Shown: piece by piece, positions 1 through 9,386 of the stretch
How the letters are laid out: each line of letters begins with the position of its first letter
Numbering within the stretch: the first letter of the stretch is position 1
Source: Candidatus Sysuiplasma jiujiangense
Lineage (GTDB): Archaea > Thermoplasmatota > Thermoplasmata > Sysuiplasmatales > Sysuiplasmataceae
Direction: 5' to 3'
DNA length: 64,000 nucleotides
Assembly (NCBI GenBank): GCA_019721075.1
Contig: JAHEAD010000001.1
Location: 268,449-332,448, forward strand
Notes under the pieces: generated by a model
What the model was told of the DNA's origin: nothing
Seen by the model: the letters and a program-made list of their open reading frames with translations, nothing else
The model's database searches: none
Position numbers and translations under genes: made by a program

Positions 1-203
1 CTGGCGAACGAGGAAAAGAGATAAAAGCATGTTACAACGGCTGCAAGTTCGAAACTCCCTGATACGTAGTAAGCAAGCGGCGGGAGCAGTACTGGAAATA
101 TCGCGCTCTCTCCGTCATTTATGAAGTGCGCCGCCGATGTTGTGGCCAGGATTGTGAGATTCCAGCTGAAACTTCCTTCCCCTCTCATTAAATTCTCCGC
201 CAT
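1..203 (-). CDS. MFS transporter, N-terminal part (runs off the left edge)
   Basis: Reading the minus strand from an ATG at 203 (another in-frame ATG lies at 188) gives an open frame that continues past position 1. The translation starts MAENLMRGEG and then reads hydrophobically with HFINDGESAIFPVLLPPL in the first membrane segment. The H-x-x-N-D pattern followed by a proline-containing hydrophobic helix is typical of the first helix of major facilitator transporters, including the fosmidomycin-resistance group. Only about 67 residues are visible, so the substrate cannot be inferred. The gene follows the ATP synthase operon on the same strand after a 64-base gap and may be separately transcribed. 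Confidence 0.5.
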   Translation of the reverse strand, partial: MAENLMRGEGSFSWNLTILATTSAAHFINDGESAIFPVLLPPLAYYVSGSFELAAVVTCFYLFSSFA

Positions 204-267
204 TTCCGGAACCGGTTGAGGTCAGTTTCAGACAGGGTGCGCGTGCCGGCCGCCGAATTCCCAGCCT

Positions 268-2208
268 CTATTTCTGCCTGATTGTGTCGAGGTCAAACTG
301 TTTTATCGTATAATTCCTGGGGCTGGAGAATGGTCTGAAATATCTGCCGTTTCCCTTGTAAAATTTGGAGAAGAATTCCACATAAAGCAGACGCGCTCCC
401 TGTATACCCGATTCAAATACAGCTATGATCAGGTTGAACATCTGGCCGACGACGACGATTATTATGCCCACCGGTATAAGCAGCGGATTGGTCTTTATAA
501 CGCTCAGTGATATGTTGATGACGCTAGCCAGTATAACGGACGCAAGGAGTATTCCGACTATCCTTGTGTACGACAGAATGTGACTTATTATTGAGGGTAT
601 TTCCATTGCTCCCATTGTCCCCTCCGAAGCAATGATCGTTATTCCTCCCGCGATTATGAGTGCCACCGGAACCGATGTGGAAACGTTCGAGAAACTGATT
701 GGGATCCTGTGTAGCAGATTTAAACCGAAAACAGCTATCCCCCACGCAAACGCAAGCCAGCCGAATTTTGCTATTATTCCCTTCCTGTGTCCCAGCGTGT
801 GTTCGTTTATTGCTCCAAGAATGAGCCCGAAAGAAACAATGCCCAGGCCAATGTACCCGGAAACAAGAAGCAGTTTGGCGAGACCGGGTTCAACGCCAAA
901 TACCGTGAACGGAAGAACTGCAAAGCCAAAAAATTCATTGAAGAGGAGACCGACGGCTATGGCAACTATCGAAGATGGAATCAGCGCTTTTGCGAGTGTC
1001 CTGAGCGCGTTTGGACCCATTATCATAAGGACGAAGCGACTCAGAAACCTCGGAATATGGCTCTTAGCTACCGGATGGTCAAGCCTGTGTATGATAAAGA
1101 GTGATATCAGGAGTATTGCAAGCCCGTATCCCCAGTCTCCAACCATGAGCCCGAAAAACAGAGGAAAGACAATTGCAAAGACCAGAGTAGGGTCGATCTC
1201 GTACTCCTTTGGGAGTGAGTAGAACCTTATGAAAAACTCGAACAGTCTGATGTGCCTGGAGTTCCTGAAGAGCGTCGGAGGCTCTTCATCTGTGTTTATT
1301 TGTGACAGTATGACATTGCCTCCTGACGCCTCCTCGAGCACTTCAGAGAGCAAACTGTAGTGCCTTGCCGGTATCCATCCTTCCAGAACAAATACAGACT
1401 TTGTTCCGGAAAGCTTTTCGGAGACTTCATATTTCTTGACTTCTATCTCCAGCTGTTCCCTTATCTGGGCTATTGGCGAATAGTATTTCTCCGAAATCTC
1501 GTTGAGCCGATTTGAAATCTTTTGCAGCTCCGATTTCTTATCCGCAGTCAGTCTTTTCGTGTTTTCAATGAATGCTTCCGGCATTCCTTCCATTGCGGGG
1601 ATGGAAATAAGTTCAAAACTGTTCTCATTCGCAATCTTACCGAGATCTCCTACCTTTCCAGCAGGGACAGCAATCAGGCTGGAACCATCGGGCAGCGCCT
1701 TTATGACGGCGTCTGAAATCGTGGCTCTCACCATCCCTCCTACGTCCACTTCTTCCTTCGTGCTTGCTATGAAGCTCGTAAAACTGCTGCCGCTGAAAAC
1801 CGAAAGGTCATAATCAATGCCGGACAGCATTTGAGCGATATCCCGCCTGTTTTCCAGATCACGAAGTTCGGCATTGATGCCGTTCTCCCTCTCCCTTAGA
1901 TGCTTTATTTCTTCATCAATGTCTATTGAGGAGGCTGCGCCTAACAGTTCCTGTATGGACTGAAAGAACTTCCTGTCATTCACTCTTTTCCGTGGAAGCG
2001 CATTTTCGAGCCCCCTGAATCTCAGGAGTTCTCTGCTGAGCATCTCATAACTCTCGGTAGCCTCGTTTCTGCTTAGGTACGGGGAGGCATCATCTCCAAC
2101 CTCTTCGAGTTGCATAATACCGATATCATGCAGCGCAGTAATCACTGTCTTCCTTGCGCTGTTTGAGCCTATAACCCTGATTCTTATGATCTTTTCAGAT
2201 CTCAGCAC
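268..2208 (-). CDS. atpI: A-type ATP synthase subunit I (a)
   Basis: This is the membrane stator subunit that, with the K ring, forms the ion path of the archaeal A1Ao ATP synthase. The N-terminal ~320 residues are soluble and rich in heptad-like helices; the C-terminal ~300 residues contain about seven hydrophobic segments, ending near residue 620. The motif ISHILSYTRIVGI in a late helix is the conserved arginine-bearing helix of the family. Length near 650 is normal. The open frame extends to a TTG at 2229, overlapping subunit H by 20 bases, but GTG at 2208 gives the typical family start MLRSEKIIRIRVIG directly after the H stop, so I prefer it. It is the last gene of the operon. Confidence 0.93.
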   Translation of the reverse strand: MLRSEKIIRIRVIGSNSARKTVITALHDIGIMQLEEVGDDASPYLSRNEATESYEMLSRELLRFRGLENALPRKRVNDRKFFQSIQELLGAASSIDIDEEIKHLRERENGINAELRDLENRRDIAQMLSGIDYDLSVFSGSSFTSFIASTKEEVDVGGMVRATISDAVIKALPDGSSLIAVPAGKVGDLGKIANENSFELISIPAMEGMPEAFIENTKRLTADKKSELQKISNRLNEISEKYYSPIAQIREQLEIEVKKYEVSEKLSGTKSVFVLEGWIPARHYSLLSEVLEEASGGNVILSQINTDEEPPTLFRNSRHIRLFEFFIRFYSLPKEYEIDPTLVFAIVFPLFFGLMVGDWGYGLAILLISLFIIHRLDHPVAKSHIPRFLSRFVLMIMGPNALRTLAKALIPSSIVAIAVGLLFNEFFGFAVLPFTVFGVEPGLAKLLLVSGYIGLGIVSFGLILGAINEHTLGHRKGIIAKFGWLAFAWGIAVFGLNLLHRIPISFSNVSTSVPVALIIAGGITIIASEGTMGAMEIPSIISHILSYTRIVGILLASVILASVINISLSVIKTNPLLIPVGIIIVVVGQMFNLIIAVFESGIQGARLLYVEFFSKFYKGNGRYFRPFSSPRNYTIKQFDLDTIRQK

Positions 2209-2209
2209 A

Positions 2210-2533
2210 TCATTCACCCAGGTACTCAAGTATGAGGTTGCCGACCATCTTCTCTATTTCCCTTGCCGTAATTTTAAGTTTTATGCCTTCAGCCCTTCTC
2301 TTCGCCTCTTCAATAATGGAATTGCATTTCTCCAGCACCTCGCGTCTCTTCTTCTCGATTGCATCTTTGTATTCGTTTCTTGTCTTCAGTATGACTTCGT
2401 CCACTTTTGACTGGAGCGACTTCTTTAGAATCTCTAACTCCTCCTCTTTCTGTCGCTGCAGTTCCTGCAGTTCCTTTTCAACTGCTGTTTCCCTTTCCCT
2501 GATGGTTTTCAGTATCTCTATGTCGCCCGTAAT
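2210..2533 (-). CDS. atpH: A-type ATP synthase subunit H, probable ATT start
   Basis: This is the coiled-coil peripheral-stalk protein that pairs with subunit E. The frame runs 107 codons with almost uninterrupted heptads (Glu/Lys/Leu-rich), the usual length for AhaH. There is no ATG, GTG or TTG in the first 43 codons. The frame begins with ATT immediately after the TAA of the upstream small ORF, giving I-T-G-D-I-E-I-L-K-T-I-R. The first ordinary start is a GTG at 2404, which would leave a 64-residue protein lacking half the coil. I infer ATT (or a CTG eight codons later) as the initiator, coupled to the preceding stop. A sequencing error or stop-codon readthrough are alternatives. Confidence 0.7.
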   Translation of the reverse strand: MTGDIEILKTIRERETAVEKELQELQRQKEEELEILKKSLQSKVDEVILKTRNEYKDAIEKKRREVLEKCNSIIEEAKRRAEGIKLKITAREIEKMVGNLILEYLGE

Positions 2534-2707
2534 TTAAAACACCCTTGCCATGATAAACAAAGTTATTGCAATCGCAATTACCGGATTGAGCACGAAGGTC
2601 GCAGTCCTTATCCGGACGAATGTCCTGAGTCTTCTGTTCTTCCTGAGCATTTCAGTCGTGATTCTGACTTCTGGATAGAAATGTCTTGCTTTGTATTTCA
2701 GTTGCAT
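2534..2707 (-). CDS. Small membrane protein in the ATP synthase operon
   Basis: A 57-codon ORF begins one base after the subunit D gene and ends immediately before the subunit H frame. The N-terminal half is strongly basic (MQLKYKARHFYPEVRITTEM, then Arg/Lys rich). The C-terminal half is one hydrophobic segment (VLNPVIAIAITLFIMARVF) that could span the membrane. The tight packing between atpD and atpH, on the same strand with no spare bases, argues that it is translated. I do not recognise a family. A role as a small accessory or assembly factor of the Ao sector is only a guess from position. Confidence 0.6.
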   Translation of the reverse strand: MQLKYKARHFYPEVRITTEMLRKNRRLRTFVRIRTATFVLNPVIAIAITLFIMARVF

Positions 2708-3355
2708 TCAAGCAGCCTCCGCAGTCTCTTCCCTCATTACCAGTTTCTTCTTAATTACTTTGAGTGTCGTGAATGTGTCTCTCTCGATCTCATCGAGTCT
2801 CATTCTAATCATCTTTGCCGCTGCGCTCAGCTGTGGAATGAGCATGTTCTCAATTGCGTTCGACCGTCTTTTTGTCTTGTCTATCTCCTGAAGAAGTCTT
2901 CTCATTGCATTCTCCTTTTCCGCAATTTCGATCATGGATGAAAAAACCTTTTCGAACTGTTTGATCGCATCGTTGACTGCCGAAGGAACAGATGTCGCTC
3001 TGTAGAGTGGGGTAAGCACAGTTGTTCCAGCTTTGAAGGAAACTTGCGGCACCCTTACACCCATGACATTCTTTGCTCCCACTCCGACGTTGAAATTTGC
3101 GGACATCTGCGCAACTCTTTCAATTTCCATCGCACCGTTGATCAGTTCAGCCTCCCTGACCGAAGCGATGGCTCTTCCGACATCGTCTCTAAGGTTTTCT
3201 CTCAGTCCTCTGATCGTCCTGCTGATATTGAAAAACTCCATTACGAGTGCGTTCCTCTTCATTTTGAGCAGATCCAGACCTCTCTTTGCAAGCCTGATTC
3301 TCCTGTTTGTTCGAATGAGCTCAATCCTTGTGGGCTTGATCTGCTGTGCAGGCAA
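2708..3355 (-). CDS. atpD: A-type ATP synthase subunit D
   Basis: Central-stalk subunit that rotates inside the A3B3 head. The 215-residue product opens with the family pattern P-T-R-I-E-L-I-R-T-N-R-R-I-R-L-A-K-R-G, followed by a long antiparallel coiled coil and a second long helix near the C-terminus (RRSNAIENMLIPQL, then ERDTFTTLKVIKKK). Length matches the family. The start is a TTG right after the atpB stop, preceded by a GGAGG-rich ribosome site lying in the end of atpB, which indicates translational coupling. Confidence 0.93.
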   Translation of the reverse strand: MPAQQIKPTRIELIRTNRRIRLAKRGLDLLKMKRNALVMEFFNISRTIRGLRENLRDDVGRAIASVREAELINGAMEIERVAQMSANFNVGVGAKNVMGVRVPQVSFKAGTTVLTPLYRATSVPSAVNDAIKQFEKVFSSMIEIAEKENAMRRLLQEIDKTKRRSNAIENMLIPQLSAAAKMIRMRLDEIERDTFTTLKVIKKKLVMREETAEAA

Positions 3356-4738
3356 TCATGACCCCCTCCATTTTCCGTATTTGCCTATGAATTCCTTCTT
3401 TACTCTCTTCATTTCCGTTTCTGGAAGCACGCTGAGCAGTTCCCAACCCAGATCCAGTGTTGTCTCAATGGATCTGTCTTCATAAACACCCTGCCGGACG
3501 AATCTGTCTTCGAATTCATCGGCGAATTTCAGGTATAGCCTGTCGTTGGCCCCCAGTGCCTCTTCACCGACTATCGCACTCAGAGAACGCAGGTCCTTTC
3601 CGTTTGCATAGGCTGAATAAAGCTGATCTGCCACTCCCCTGTGATCTTCTCTCGTTCTCCTGGAGCCTATTCCCTGGTTCATCAGTCTGGACAGCGAGGG
3701 CAGGACGTCGATAGCGGGATATATCCCCTTCCTCTGCAGGTCTCTGCTTAGAACGGTCTGACCTTCGGTTATGTATCCTGTCAGGTCCGGTATCGGGTGC
3801 GTAATGTCGTCTCCGGGCATCGTCAGTATCGGTAACTGTGTTATTGAGCCATTTTTCCCTCTTATCTTGCCGGCGCGTTCATATATGGTGCTCAGATCAG
3901 TGTACATGTAGCCGGGGTAGCCTCTCCTCCCGGGCACTTCTTCCCGGGCAGCCGAAATTTCTCTCAGAGCTTCACAATAGTTTGTCATGTCCGTAAGGAT
4001 GACGAGTATGTGCATTTCTCTCTCATAAGCAAGGTACTCGGCTGTAGTCAGAGCGACCTTGGGAAGGATTATCCGCTCCATTGAAGGATCCGATGAGAGA
4101 TTGAGGAACAGTACAGCTCTGGAAAGCGCCCCTGTGTTCCTGAACTCATTTATGAAGTAATTTGCCTCCTCACTTGTTATTCCCATTGCGCCGAATATCA
4201 CGGCAAAGCTCTCCCCCTTTCCTATTACCTTTGCCTGTCTGGCAATTTGTGCGGCAACCATGTTGTGTGAAAGCCCTGATCCCGAGAAGATTGGGAGTTT
4301 CTGTCCTCTTACAAGCGTGTTCATTCCGTCTATTGTGGAAACGCCGGTCTCAATGAACTCTGACGGTTCTTCACGCGAGTAGGGGTTGATCGCGTTACCA
4401 ACGATCTCGATATTTTCTTTGCTGACTATCTGCGGCCCACCGTCTACTGGTGCCCCAAGACCGTTGAATATCCGTCCTAGCATTTCATCGGAGACATTAA
4501 TCCGTGCCGTGCTGCCGGAGAATTTCACCTTGGTTCTGCCTATATCAAGACCCGAAGTGGCACCGAACACCTGGACTACGGCAAGTCCTTTGCCTGTATC
4601 CAGGACCTGTCCGGTCCTCGTTGTACCGTCTGCCGTGGTGATCTCGACAAGTTCATTGTATGCGGCATTCTGTACATTTTCGACAAAAAGGAGAGGTCCC
4701 GATATCTGTGATATTGACTTGTAGCTAACTCCGGGCAT
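3356..4738 (-). CDS. atpB: A-type ATP synthase subunit B (regulatory)
   Basis: Non-catalytic nucleotide-binding subunit of the A3B3 head. The ~460-residue product has the beta-barrel N-terminus (GPLLFVENV), the RecA-like core with FSGSGLSHN in place of a full P-loop (no GKT), as expected for B subunits, and the conserved segments [13 protein letters not shown] and [18 protein letters not shown] at 4744 is also in frame and overlaps the atpA stop; ATG at 4738, giving [10 protein letters not shown], is the more likely start. Genes are packed with near-zero spacing on both sides. Confidence 0.95.
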   Translation of the reverse strand: MPGVSYKSISQISGPLLFVENVQNAAYNELVEITTADGTTRTGQVLDTGKGLAVVQVFGATSGLDIGRTKVKFSGSTARINVSDEMLGRIFNGLGAPVDGGPQIVSKENIEIVGNAINPYSREEPSEFIETGVSTIDGMNTLVRGQKLPIFSGSGLSHNMVAAQIARQAKVIGKGESFAVIFGAMGITSEEANYFINEFRNTGALSRAVLFLNLSSDPSMERIILPKVALTTAEYLAYEREMHILVILTDMTNYCEALREISAAREEVPGRRGYPGYMYTDLSTIYERAGKIRGKNGSITQLPILTMPGDDITHPIPDLTGYITEGQTVLSRDLQRKGIYPAIDVLPSLSRLMNQGIGSRRTREDHRGVADQLYSAYANGKDLRSLSAIVGEEALGANDRLYLKFADEFEDRFVRQGVYEDRSIETTLDLGWELLSVLPETEMKRVKKEFIGKYGKWRGS

Positions 4739-4740
4739 AT

Positions 4741-6489
4741 TCAAACCTCCAGTCCAGCAACAGAATTCCTGATTTCCTCTATCAAACCCTCGTAGTACTG
4801 CTTGAATTCGCTGTCCCTGATTTCCTTCATCCTCGATATCTTTTCCCTCACTGGAAGAGATGAAAGTTTCTCCATTGTCACGCCTCTGTCAATAGCCTCG
4901 TTCTGTCTTTTTGACATCTCAATAATAGTCTTCAGCATACCGTACTGCTTGCTTGTTGAACAGAAGGAGTCGACTTCATCGAAAGCACTCTGCTGAAGGA
5001 AATCCTCACGAATCATTCTCGCAACATCAAGTATTGCTTTTTCCTTCTCCGGCAGTGCATCATATCCCACGAGCTGTACGACTTCCTGCAATTCCGCCTC
5101 TTTCTGAAGTATCCCCATCGTGTCAGAGTATACTGATTGCCAGTCCCTGGACACATTTTCTTCATACCATCTGGACAGCTCCAGCTGGTAAAGAGAGTAG
5201 CTGTTCAGCCAGTTGATCGAAGGAAAGTGTCTCCGTGAGGCCAGAGAGGAATCAAGCGCCCAGAAGACCCTTGTGACGCGTAAAGTGTTTTGTGATACAG
5301 GCTCAGATACGTCGCCTCCGGGTGGAGAAACCGCTCCGACTATCGTCACTGAGCCGTATCTCTCGTCAGGTGAAACAACTCTGGAACTCCCTGAGCGTTC
5401 ATAAAATTCCGAAACTCTTCTGCCCAAGTATGCCGGATAACCCTCTTCACCCGGCATCTCTTCAAGTCTCCCTGAGATCTCCCTCAGCGCTTCGGCCCAT
5501 CTGGATGTGCTGTCGGCCATGAGTGCAACGTCATAGCCCATGTCCCTGTAATACTCGGCGATTGTAATGCCTGTGTAGATACTCGCCTCCCGGGCTGCGA
5601 CGGGCATGTTGGACGTATTGGCTATCAGCACAGTCCTCTCCATAAGCGGTTTCCCGCTCTTTGGGTCAAGCAGCTCAGGAAAGGTTGTTAGTATTTCCGT
5701 CATCTCATTGCCGCGTTCCCCGCATCCGACATAAACGACAACATCACTGTCTGACCACTTCGAAAGCTGGTGTTGTACGACCGTCTTTCCAGATCCGAAC
5801 GGTCCTGGCACGGCAACAGTCCCTCCTTTTGCTACAGGGAAAAGGGCATCTATTACTCTCTGTCCGGTAACAAGCGGAACAGAGGGGGGAAGTTTATTCA
5901 CCACCTTCCTTGCAACTCTTACAGGCCAGTCCTGCTTCAGTCTGACCGCTACCGGGCCCTTTTCGGTCCTGACTGATGTAAGTTCGTCTGATACTGCGTA
6001 GTCTCCTTCTTTCAGCTCGTCTATGACACCGCTAATCCCAAATGGTACCATTATTTTGTGATTTATCAGGCTTGTCTCCTGGACTTCCCCGATAACCTGC
6101 CCTTCGCTTACTCTGTCTCCCCTCTTTACAAGTGGTTTGAATGCCCACTTTTTTGTCTCATCAAGGGGACTGGCGGAGAATCCTCTTCTGATAAAATCAC
6201 CGCTCTTCTCCCTGATTATATCAAGCGGTCTCTGGATACCGTCATATATGGATTTGAGAAGACCGGGTCCAAGCTCAACTGAAAGGGGTTTTCCCACATT
6301 CTCGACCTTCTCTCCGGGTCGCATGCCGCTGGTGTCTTCATACACCTGGATAGTCACTTTGTTTCCGGTAATTCTGATAACTTCGCCTACCAGGCCCAGA
6401 TCGCCTACCCTTACAACGTCGTACATTCTGGCGTCTGAAAGGTCTTCAGCGATAACAACCGGTCCTGATACTCTAGTAACTTTTCCCAT
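4741..6489 (-). CDS. atpA: A-type ATP synthase catalytic subunit A
   Basis: Catalytic subunit of the head. The Walker A motif GPFGSGKT lies at about residues 229-236, and Walker B/ATPase motifs ([15 protein letters not shown]) and EEGYPAYL follow. The length of 582 residues is that of a plain subunit A with its inserted non-homologous region after residue 110. Thermoplasma relatives carry an intein in this gene, but here the P-loop region is uninterrupted. ATG at 6489 yields [12 protein letters not shown], the normal start. The stop overlaps the beginning of the atpB frame. Confidence 0.96.
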   Translation of the reverse strand: MGKVTRVSGPVVIAEDLSDARMYDVVRVGDLGLVGEVIRITGNKVTIQVYEDTSGMRPGEKVENVGKPLSVELGPGLLKSIYDGIQRPLDIIREKSGDFIRRGFSASPLDETKKWAFKPLVKRGDRVSEGQVIGEVQETSLINHKIMVPFGISGVIDELKEGDYAVSDELTSVRTEKGPVAVRLKQDWPVRVARKVVNKLPPSVPLVTGQRVIDALFPVAKGGTVAVPGPFGSGKTVVQHQLSKWSDSDVVVYVGCGERGNEMTEILTTFPELLDPKSGKPLMERTVLIANTSNMPVAAREASIYTGITIAEYYRDMGYDVALMADSTSRWAEALREISGRLEEMPGEEGYPAYLGRRVSEFYERSGSSRVVSPDERYGSVTIVGAVSPPGGDVSEPVSQNTLRVTRVFWALDSSLASRRHFPSINWLNSYSLYQLELSRWYEENVSRDWQSVYSDTMGILQKEAELQEVVQLVGYDALPEKEKAILDVARMIREDFLQQSAFDEVDSFCSTSKQYGMLKTIIEMSKRQNEAIDRGVTMEKLSSLPVREKISRMKEIRDSEFKQYYEGLIEEIRNSVAGLEV

Positions 6490-6493
6490 TTAA

Positions 6494-6820
6494 TCACCTG
6501 CCAATCTCAACGCCAAGAACCCTCTTGGCAAATTTTTCTATTGACTCCTCTTCCCTTCCGCCTGGAAGTGGAATGAAAACAATAAGTGGAGAAGTGGACG
6601 TGTTCACAATGCCGATTGTCCGTGCATCCATCGACTTCCTTATATTTTCGGAAAGCATGATAAATGAATGTTTCCCCGCCGCAAGCAATTCCCTGAACTT
6701 ATCAACCGCCTCAGGTCCTTCGGCAACATAGGCATCCGCTACCCCGAGCAGTCTGAATCCCAAGACAAGCTCCCTTTCGCCTACCGCAGCTATGCTGCCT
6801 GTGAAACCGCTTCCCGGCAA
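6494..6820 (-). CDS. atpF: A-type ATP synthase subunit F
   Basis: Small central-stalk subunit of 108 residues. The N-terminus holds IAAVGERELVLGFRLLGV, the characteristic first strand and helix of subunit F, and the C-terminus carries PLIVFIPLPGG followed by an amphipathic helix ending LGVEIGR. The start is a TTG at 6820, one base after the atpC stop, with GGAGG about 12 bases upstream inside the end of atpC. It sits between C and A as in other archaeal operons. Confidence 0.9.
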   Translation of the reverse strand: MPGSGFTGSIAAVGERELVLGFRLLGVADAYVAEGPEAVDKFRELLAAGKHSFIMLSENIRKSMDARTIGIVNTSTSPLIVFIPLPGGREEESIEKFAKRVLGVEIGR

Positions 6821-6821
6821 T

Positions 6822-7883
6822 TCAGTAGCCTCCTGTGAGTTCCCTGATTTCAGCCTCGTTTACCCCGTATACCTTGCCCGTGACAATCGCATGCAGCACT
6901 TCCCTTTCTCTTTCTGCCTTGAGTATGAATGCGAAAACAGAACCTATTGAAATTGACTGGGATGAAAGAATCGTAGAATATTTCTGATAGAGGGAGAGTC
7001 TCATAGACGCCTCGAATCTCTTCAGATCGGCTACCTCCTTTTCCTGTATGGAAGATTTTGAAAGCCCCGTCCGTTCGGCAAACCTGCTCATGACAGAGCC
7101 TACGCTGTTCTCATCATAAACCTGTCTCAGTGTGTCTGACTGTAGTGTTCCGTACGGTATGACATCCTCTTTCATGCTTTCAAAAGATACTGCCAAGTCT
7201 TTTGCAGTAACAAGCATCATTATGTTTCGAATGTCTACCTCCTCCCTGAAATACCTGATAAGCGGTCCCTCACTCCCGAGGTAGAACCTGAGGCTAGCAA
7301 AGAGCCTCCTGTAGTAAAAACGATCGAGCGCTCTGAGCATTGGAGAGACATCTCCTCCCTTCCTGTAACTGTCTATTTCCTGTAGCAGGGTTGAGCCATA
7401 GCCGTATCTGGAAAGCGTTTCAACGATAGATTCGATATCCGGCAGGGAGAGAAGCAGATTGAAATCCTCTTTTTTCATATTGCCGGCAAAGACACCGAGA
7501 GCAACATCCCTGAAGGTTACCAGAAAAGCCTCTGTCTCCTTCAGCGAATACCCCAGGAATTTTGCCGTCAGTACAGATTTAATATTCTGTATGTCCCACT
7601 TTGAAAGATATGCTCTGAGTATGTCAGTTGCGTTGGGAGGAGGGGCAAACTGTGCAATCCTGTTCCTTATCGCAAGACGTCGGTTTATCGCCATTTCGAG
7701 CAGCTCCGGATTCCTGTAGCCGGAGTAAAGCTGGTCTATGTCCTCCTTGTATGACCTTGACGATAACGACCTTGTTATACCTTCGATATCCATGTCGTAC
7801 AGTGATTTGATAAAACTTTCATTCAGAAATTCCGTTTGCGAGGCTTTGATTCTCCCGTAGCTCCCTGAATATGTCGAGTCCAT
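6822..7883 (-). CDS. atpC: A-type ATP synthase subunit C
   Basis: Funnel-shaped subunit linking the rotor ring to the central stalk. The ~353-residue, almost all-helical product contains SGSYGRIKA near the N-terminus and LIRYFREEVDIRNIMMLVTA in the middle, both typical of the V/A-type C (AC39-like) family. The C-terminus ends with LIFKAEREREVLHAIVTGK-like helices. The open frame extends to 7907, but that would overlap atpE by 23 bases; ATG at 7883 starts just after the atpE stop and gives the usual N-terminus, so it is preferred. Confidence 0.9.
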   Translation of the reverse strand: MDSTYSGSYGRIKASQTEFLNESFIKSLYDMDIEGITRSLSSRSYKEDIDQLYSGYRNPELLEMAINRRLAIRNRIAQFAPPPNATDILRAYLSKWDIQNIKSVLTAKFLGYSLKETEAFLVTFRDVALGVFAGNMKKEDFNLLLSLPDIESIVETLSRYGYGSTLLQEIDSYRKGGDVSPMLRALDRFYYRRLFASLRFYLGSEGPLIRYFREEVDIRNIMMLVTAKDLAVSFESMKEDVIPYGTLQSDTLRQVYDENSVGSVMSRFAERTGLSKSSIQEKEVADLKRFEASMRLSLYQKYSTILSSQSISIGSVFAFILKAEREREVLHAIVTGKVYGVNEAEIRELTGGY

Positions 7884-7884
7884 G

Positions 7885-8445
7885 TCAATTTGCACCGATT
7901 CTTTCATAAAGTACCAGAGACAGTCTTTCCCTGAGATCTTTTATCAGCGTTGTCACGGTCAGATCCATTTCCATGCTTCCATCCGCAGACTCTGCAATTA
8001 TTCCGCCGTAAGGATCTATATCTTTCTCTATTGTCTTTAGACCTTTCATCAGTTTTGAATCCTTTGGGCTTATCATAATTCTACAGTCTTTGCCAAGTTT
8101 CCGTTGAGCTGCATCGACCATGGCCGCTAGTATTTTCTTGTATGATGAAGACGAACGCACATCCTTCATTGACTCAAACGCAGTCGTAAGGTATTCCTCA
8201 ATCAGCGTCGATCTCTTCTCCCATATGAGTTTCCTGGCCTCTATTTCCGCGTTGGAAAGCTCCCTGTTTTCAAGCGCTCGTGAATCTTCGTCTTCCTTCT
8301 TTTTAGCGCTTTGCTCTATTTCCTTTATTTTCCTTTCAGTTTCTTTCTCGATGGCTTCTTTCTGGGACTGATACTTTGCAATGATGGAAGCTGCTTCGTC
8401 AGACTTGCGCCGCTCAATCGACTGCAGTATGTTGTCTAGTGGCAT
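7885..8445 (-). CDS. atpE: A-type ATP synthase subunit E
   Basis: Peripheral-stalk subunit partnering with subunit H. The 186-residue product has an N-terminal charged coiled coil (ERKIKEIEQSAKKKEDED) and a C-terminal alpha/beta domain containing YGGIIAESADGSMEMDLTVT, the conserved signature of E subunits. Length is standard. It lies 9 bases downstream of the proteolipid gene and directly before atpC. Confidence 0.92.
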   Translation of the reverse strand: MPLDNILQSIERRKSDEAASIIAKYQSQKEAIEKETERKIKEIEQSAKKKEDEDSRALENRELSNAEIEARKLIWEKRSTLIEEYLTTAFESMKDVRSSSSYKKILAAMVDAAQRKLGKDCRIMISPKDSKLMKGLKTIEKDIDPYGGIIAESADGSMEMDLTVTTLIKDLRERLSLVLYERIGAN

Positions 8446-8454
8446 GGTACCACT

Positions 8455-8685
8455 TCACAGAATATGCAGCAGCAGGATCAAACCAAGTACAAATCCCAGT
8501 ATCCAAAGAGTTTCAGGTATCACAAAGAAAAACAGAACCTGCCCAAACTTCTCCGGCTTTTCAGCAATAATTCCCATGCCGGCGGCACCGATGCCCTGTT
8601 GTGCCATGCCAGTACCGATCAGCCCTCCGGCAATGGAAATTGAAGCTGCGATTGCAAGCAAAGCGTCCTGGGTGGTTAGAACCAT
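8455..8685 (-). CDS. atpK: A-type ATP synthase proteolipid subunit K (c ring)
   Basis: Membrane rotor subunit. The 76-residue product forms two hydrophobic helices joined by a polar loop (IIAEKPEKFGQ). Helix one has the glycine-rich GGLIGTGMAQQGIGAAGMG pattern; helix two contains FFVIPETLWILG, in which the glutamate after proline is the ion-binding carboxylate. It is a single-hairpin c subunit rather than a duplicated or tripled form. It is the first gene of the operon. Confidence 0.95.
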   Translation of the reverse strand: MVLTTQDALLAIAASISIAGGLIGTGMAQQGIGAAGMGIIAEKPEKFGQVLFFFVIPETLWILGFVLGLILLLHIL

Positions 8686-8716
8686 CTATTATTCACCATT
8701 TGCCAATTTGCGCGTC

Positions 8717-8726
8717 TTATAAAAAA
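8717..8726 (-). promoter_or_regulatory. TATA-like box of the ATP synthase operon
   Basis: On the minus strand TTTTTTATAA is centred about 36 bases upstream of the atpK ATG. With archaeal TATA boxes centred near -26, transcription would begin about 9-10 bases before the start codon. It is the only clear TATA-like sequence between the operon and the divergent acetyltransferase. Confidence 0.5.
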
Positions 8727-8822
8727 CTTGCCTATGTCGTCGTTCCATTGCCAATCGTATGCAATGCGCTGGAATTCGGTTGGATGCAAAAATTTTGAAG
8801 CAGGCACTCCATTAGTCCTGTC

Positions 8823-9350
8823 ATGAATGAAAGAAGACAGTATGCCCCTAAAAGGGCTGTCTCCGGCATCAGGATAAGACATTATCGTATTGAAGATCGA
8901 CCTTTTGTCGTCCACTGTCTTGTAGAATCGCAGCAATACATTTCCTCAATTGACAATTTTTCCCTGTGCATTCTCAGGAAACGGTACGGCGAGAACATGA
9001 TGGAGATGCTGATATCAGGCCTGCGGGAAGGCGGCTGCATCCTTATTGCCGAAATTCAAGGAAAAAATGTGGGAATGATATCAGCATCTGTGCATAATCC
9101 GTCAGCATTGGAAGTTATTGAAATGGCCAGCATAAAGCGGGGAGTCATAACTGAGCTATTTGTTGAAGCGGATTACAGGGGAAAAGGAGTGGCAATCCGG
9201 CTTATCGAGGAGGCGGAACGTTGGCTTAAATCGAATTATTGCCAACTGTCATTTCTCAACGTTCTGTCGGGAAACGGCAGGGCCCACAGCCTGTATTCCC
9301 ATCTCGGATACAAGGAATATGAGCTGATTATGATGAAGAGACTGAGTTAA
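8823..9350 (+). CDS. GNAT-family N-acetyltransferase
   Basis: A 175-residue protein with the GNAT fold. The acetyl-CoA binding motif A is visible as ITELFVEADYRGKGVAIRLI (the R-G-K-G-V-A stretch corresponds to Q/RxxGxG/A), followed by a C-terminal NGRAHSLYSHLGY segment that is the usual motif B. The substrate is not predictable; the motif is compatible with small-molecule or protein N-terminal acetylation. It is transcribed divergently from the ATP synthase operon. Confidence 0.85.
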   Translation: MNERRQYAPKRAVSGIRIRHYRIEDRPFVVHCLVESQQYISSIDNFSLCILRKRYGENMMEMLISGLREGGCILIAEIQGKNVGMISASVHNPSALEVIEMASIKRGVITELFVEADYRGKGVAIRLIEEAERWLKSNYCQLSFLNVLSGNGRAHSLYSHLGYKEYELIMMKRLS

Positions 9351-9386
9351 AAACGTTAAAAACCAACATATAAAGATCGCAGGGTT

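Noticed and set aside
4741..6489. Possible intein in atpA, as in Thermoplasma
   Set aside because: The P-loop region is continuous and the protein has normal intein-free length.
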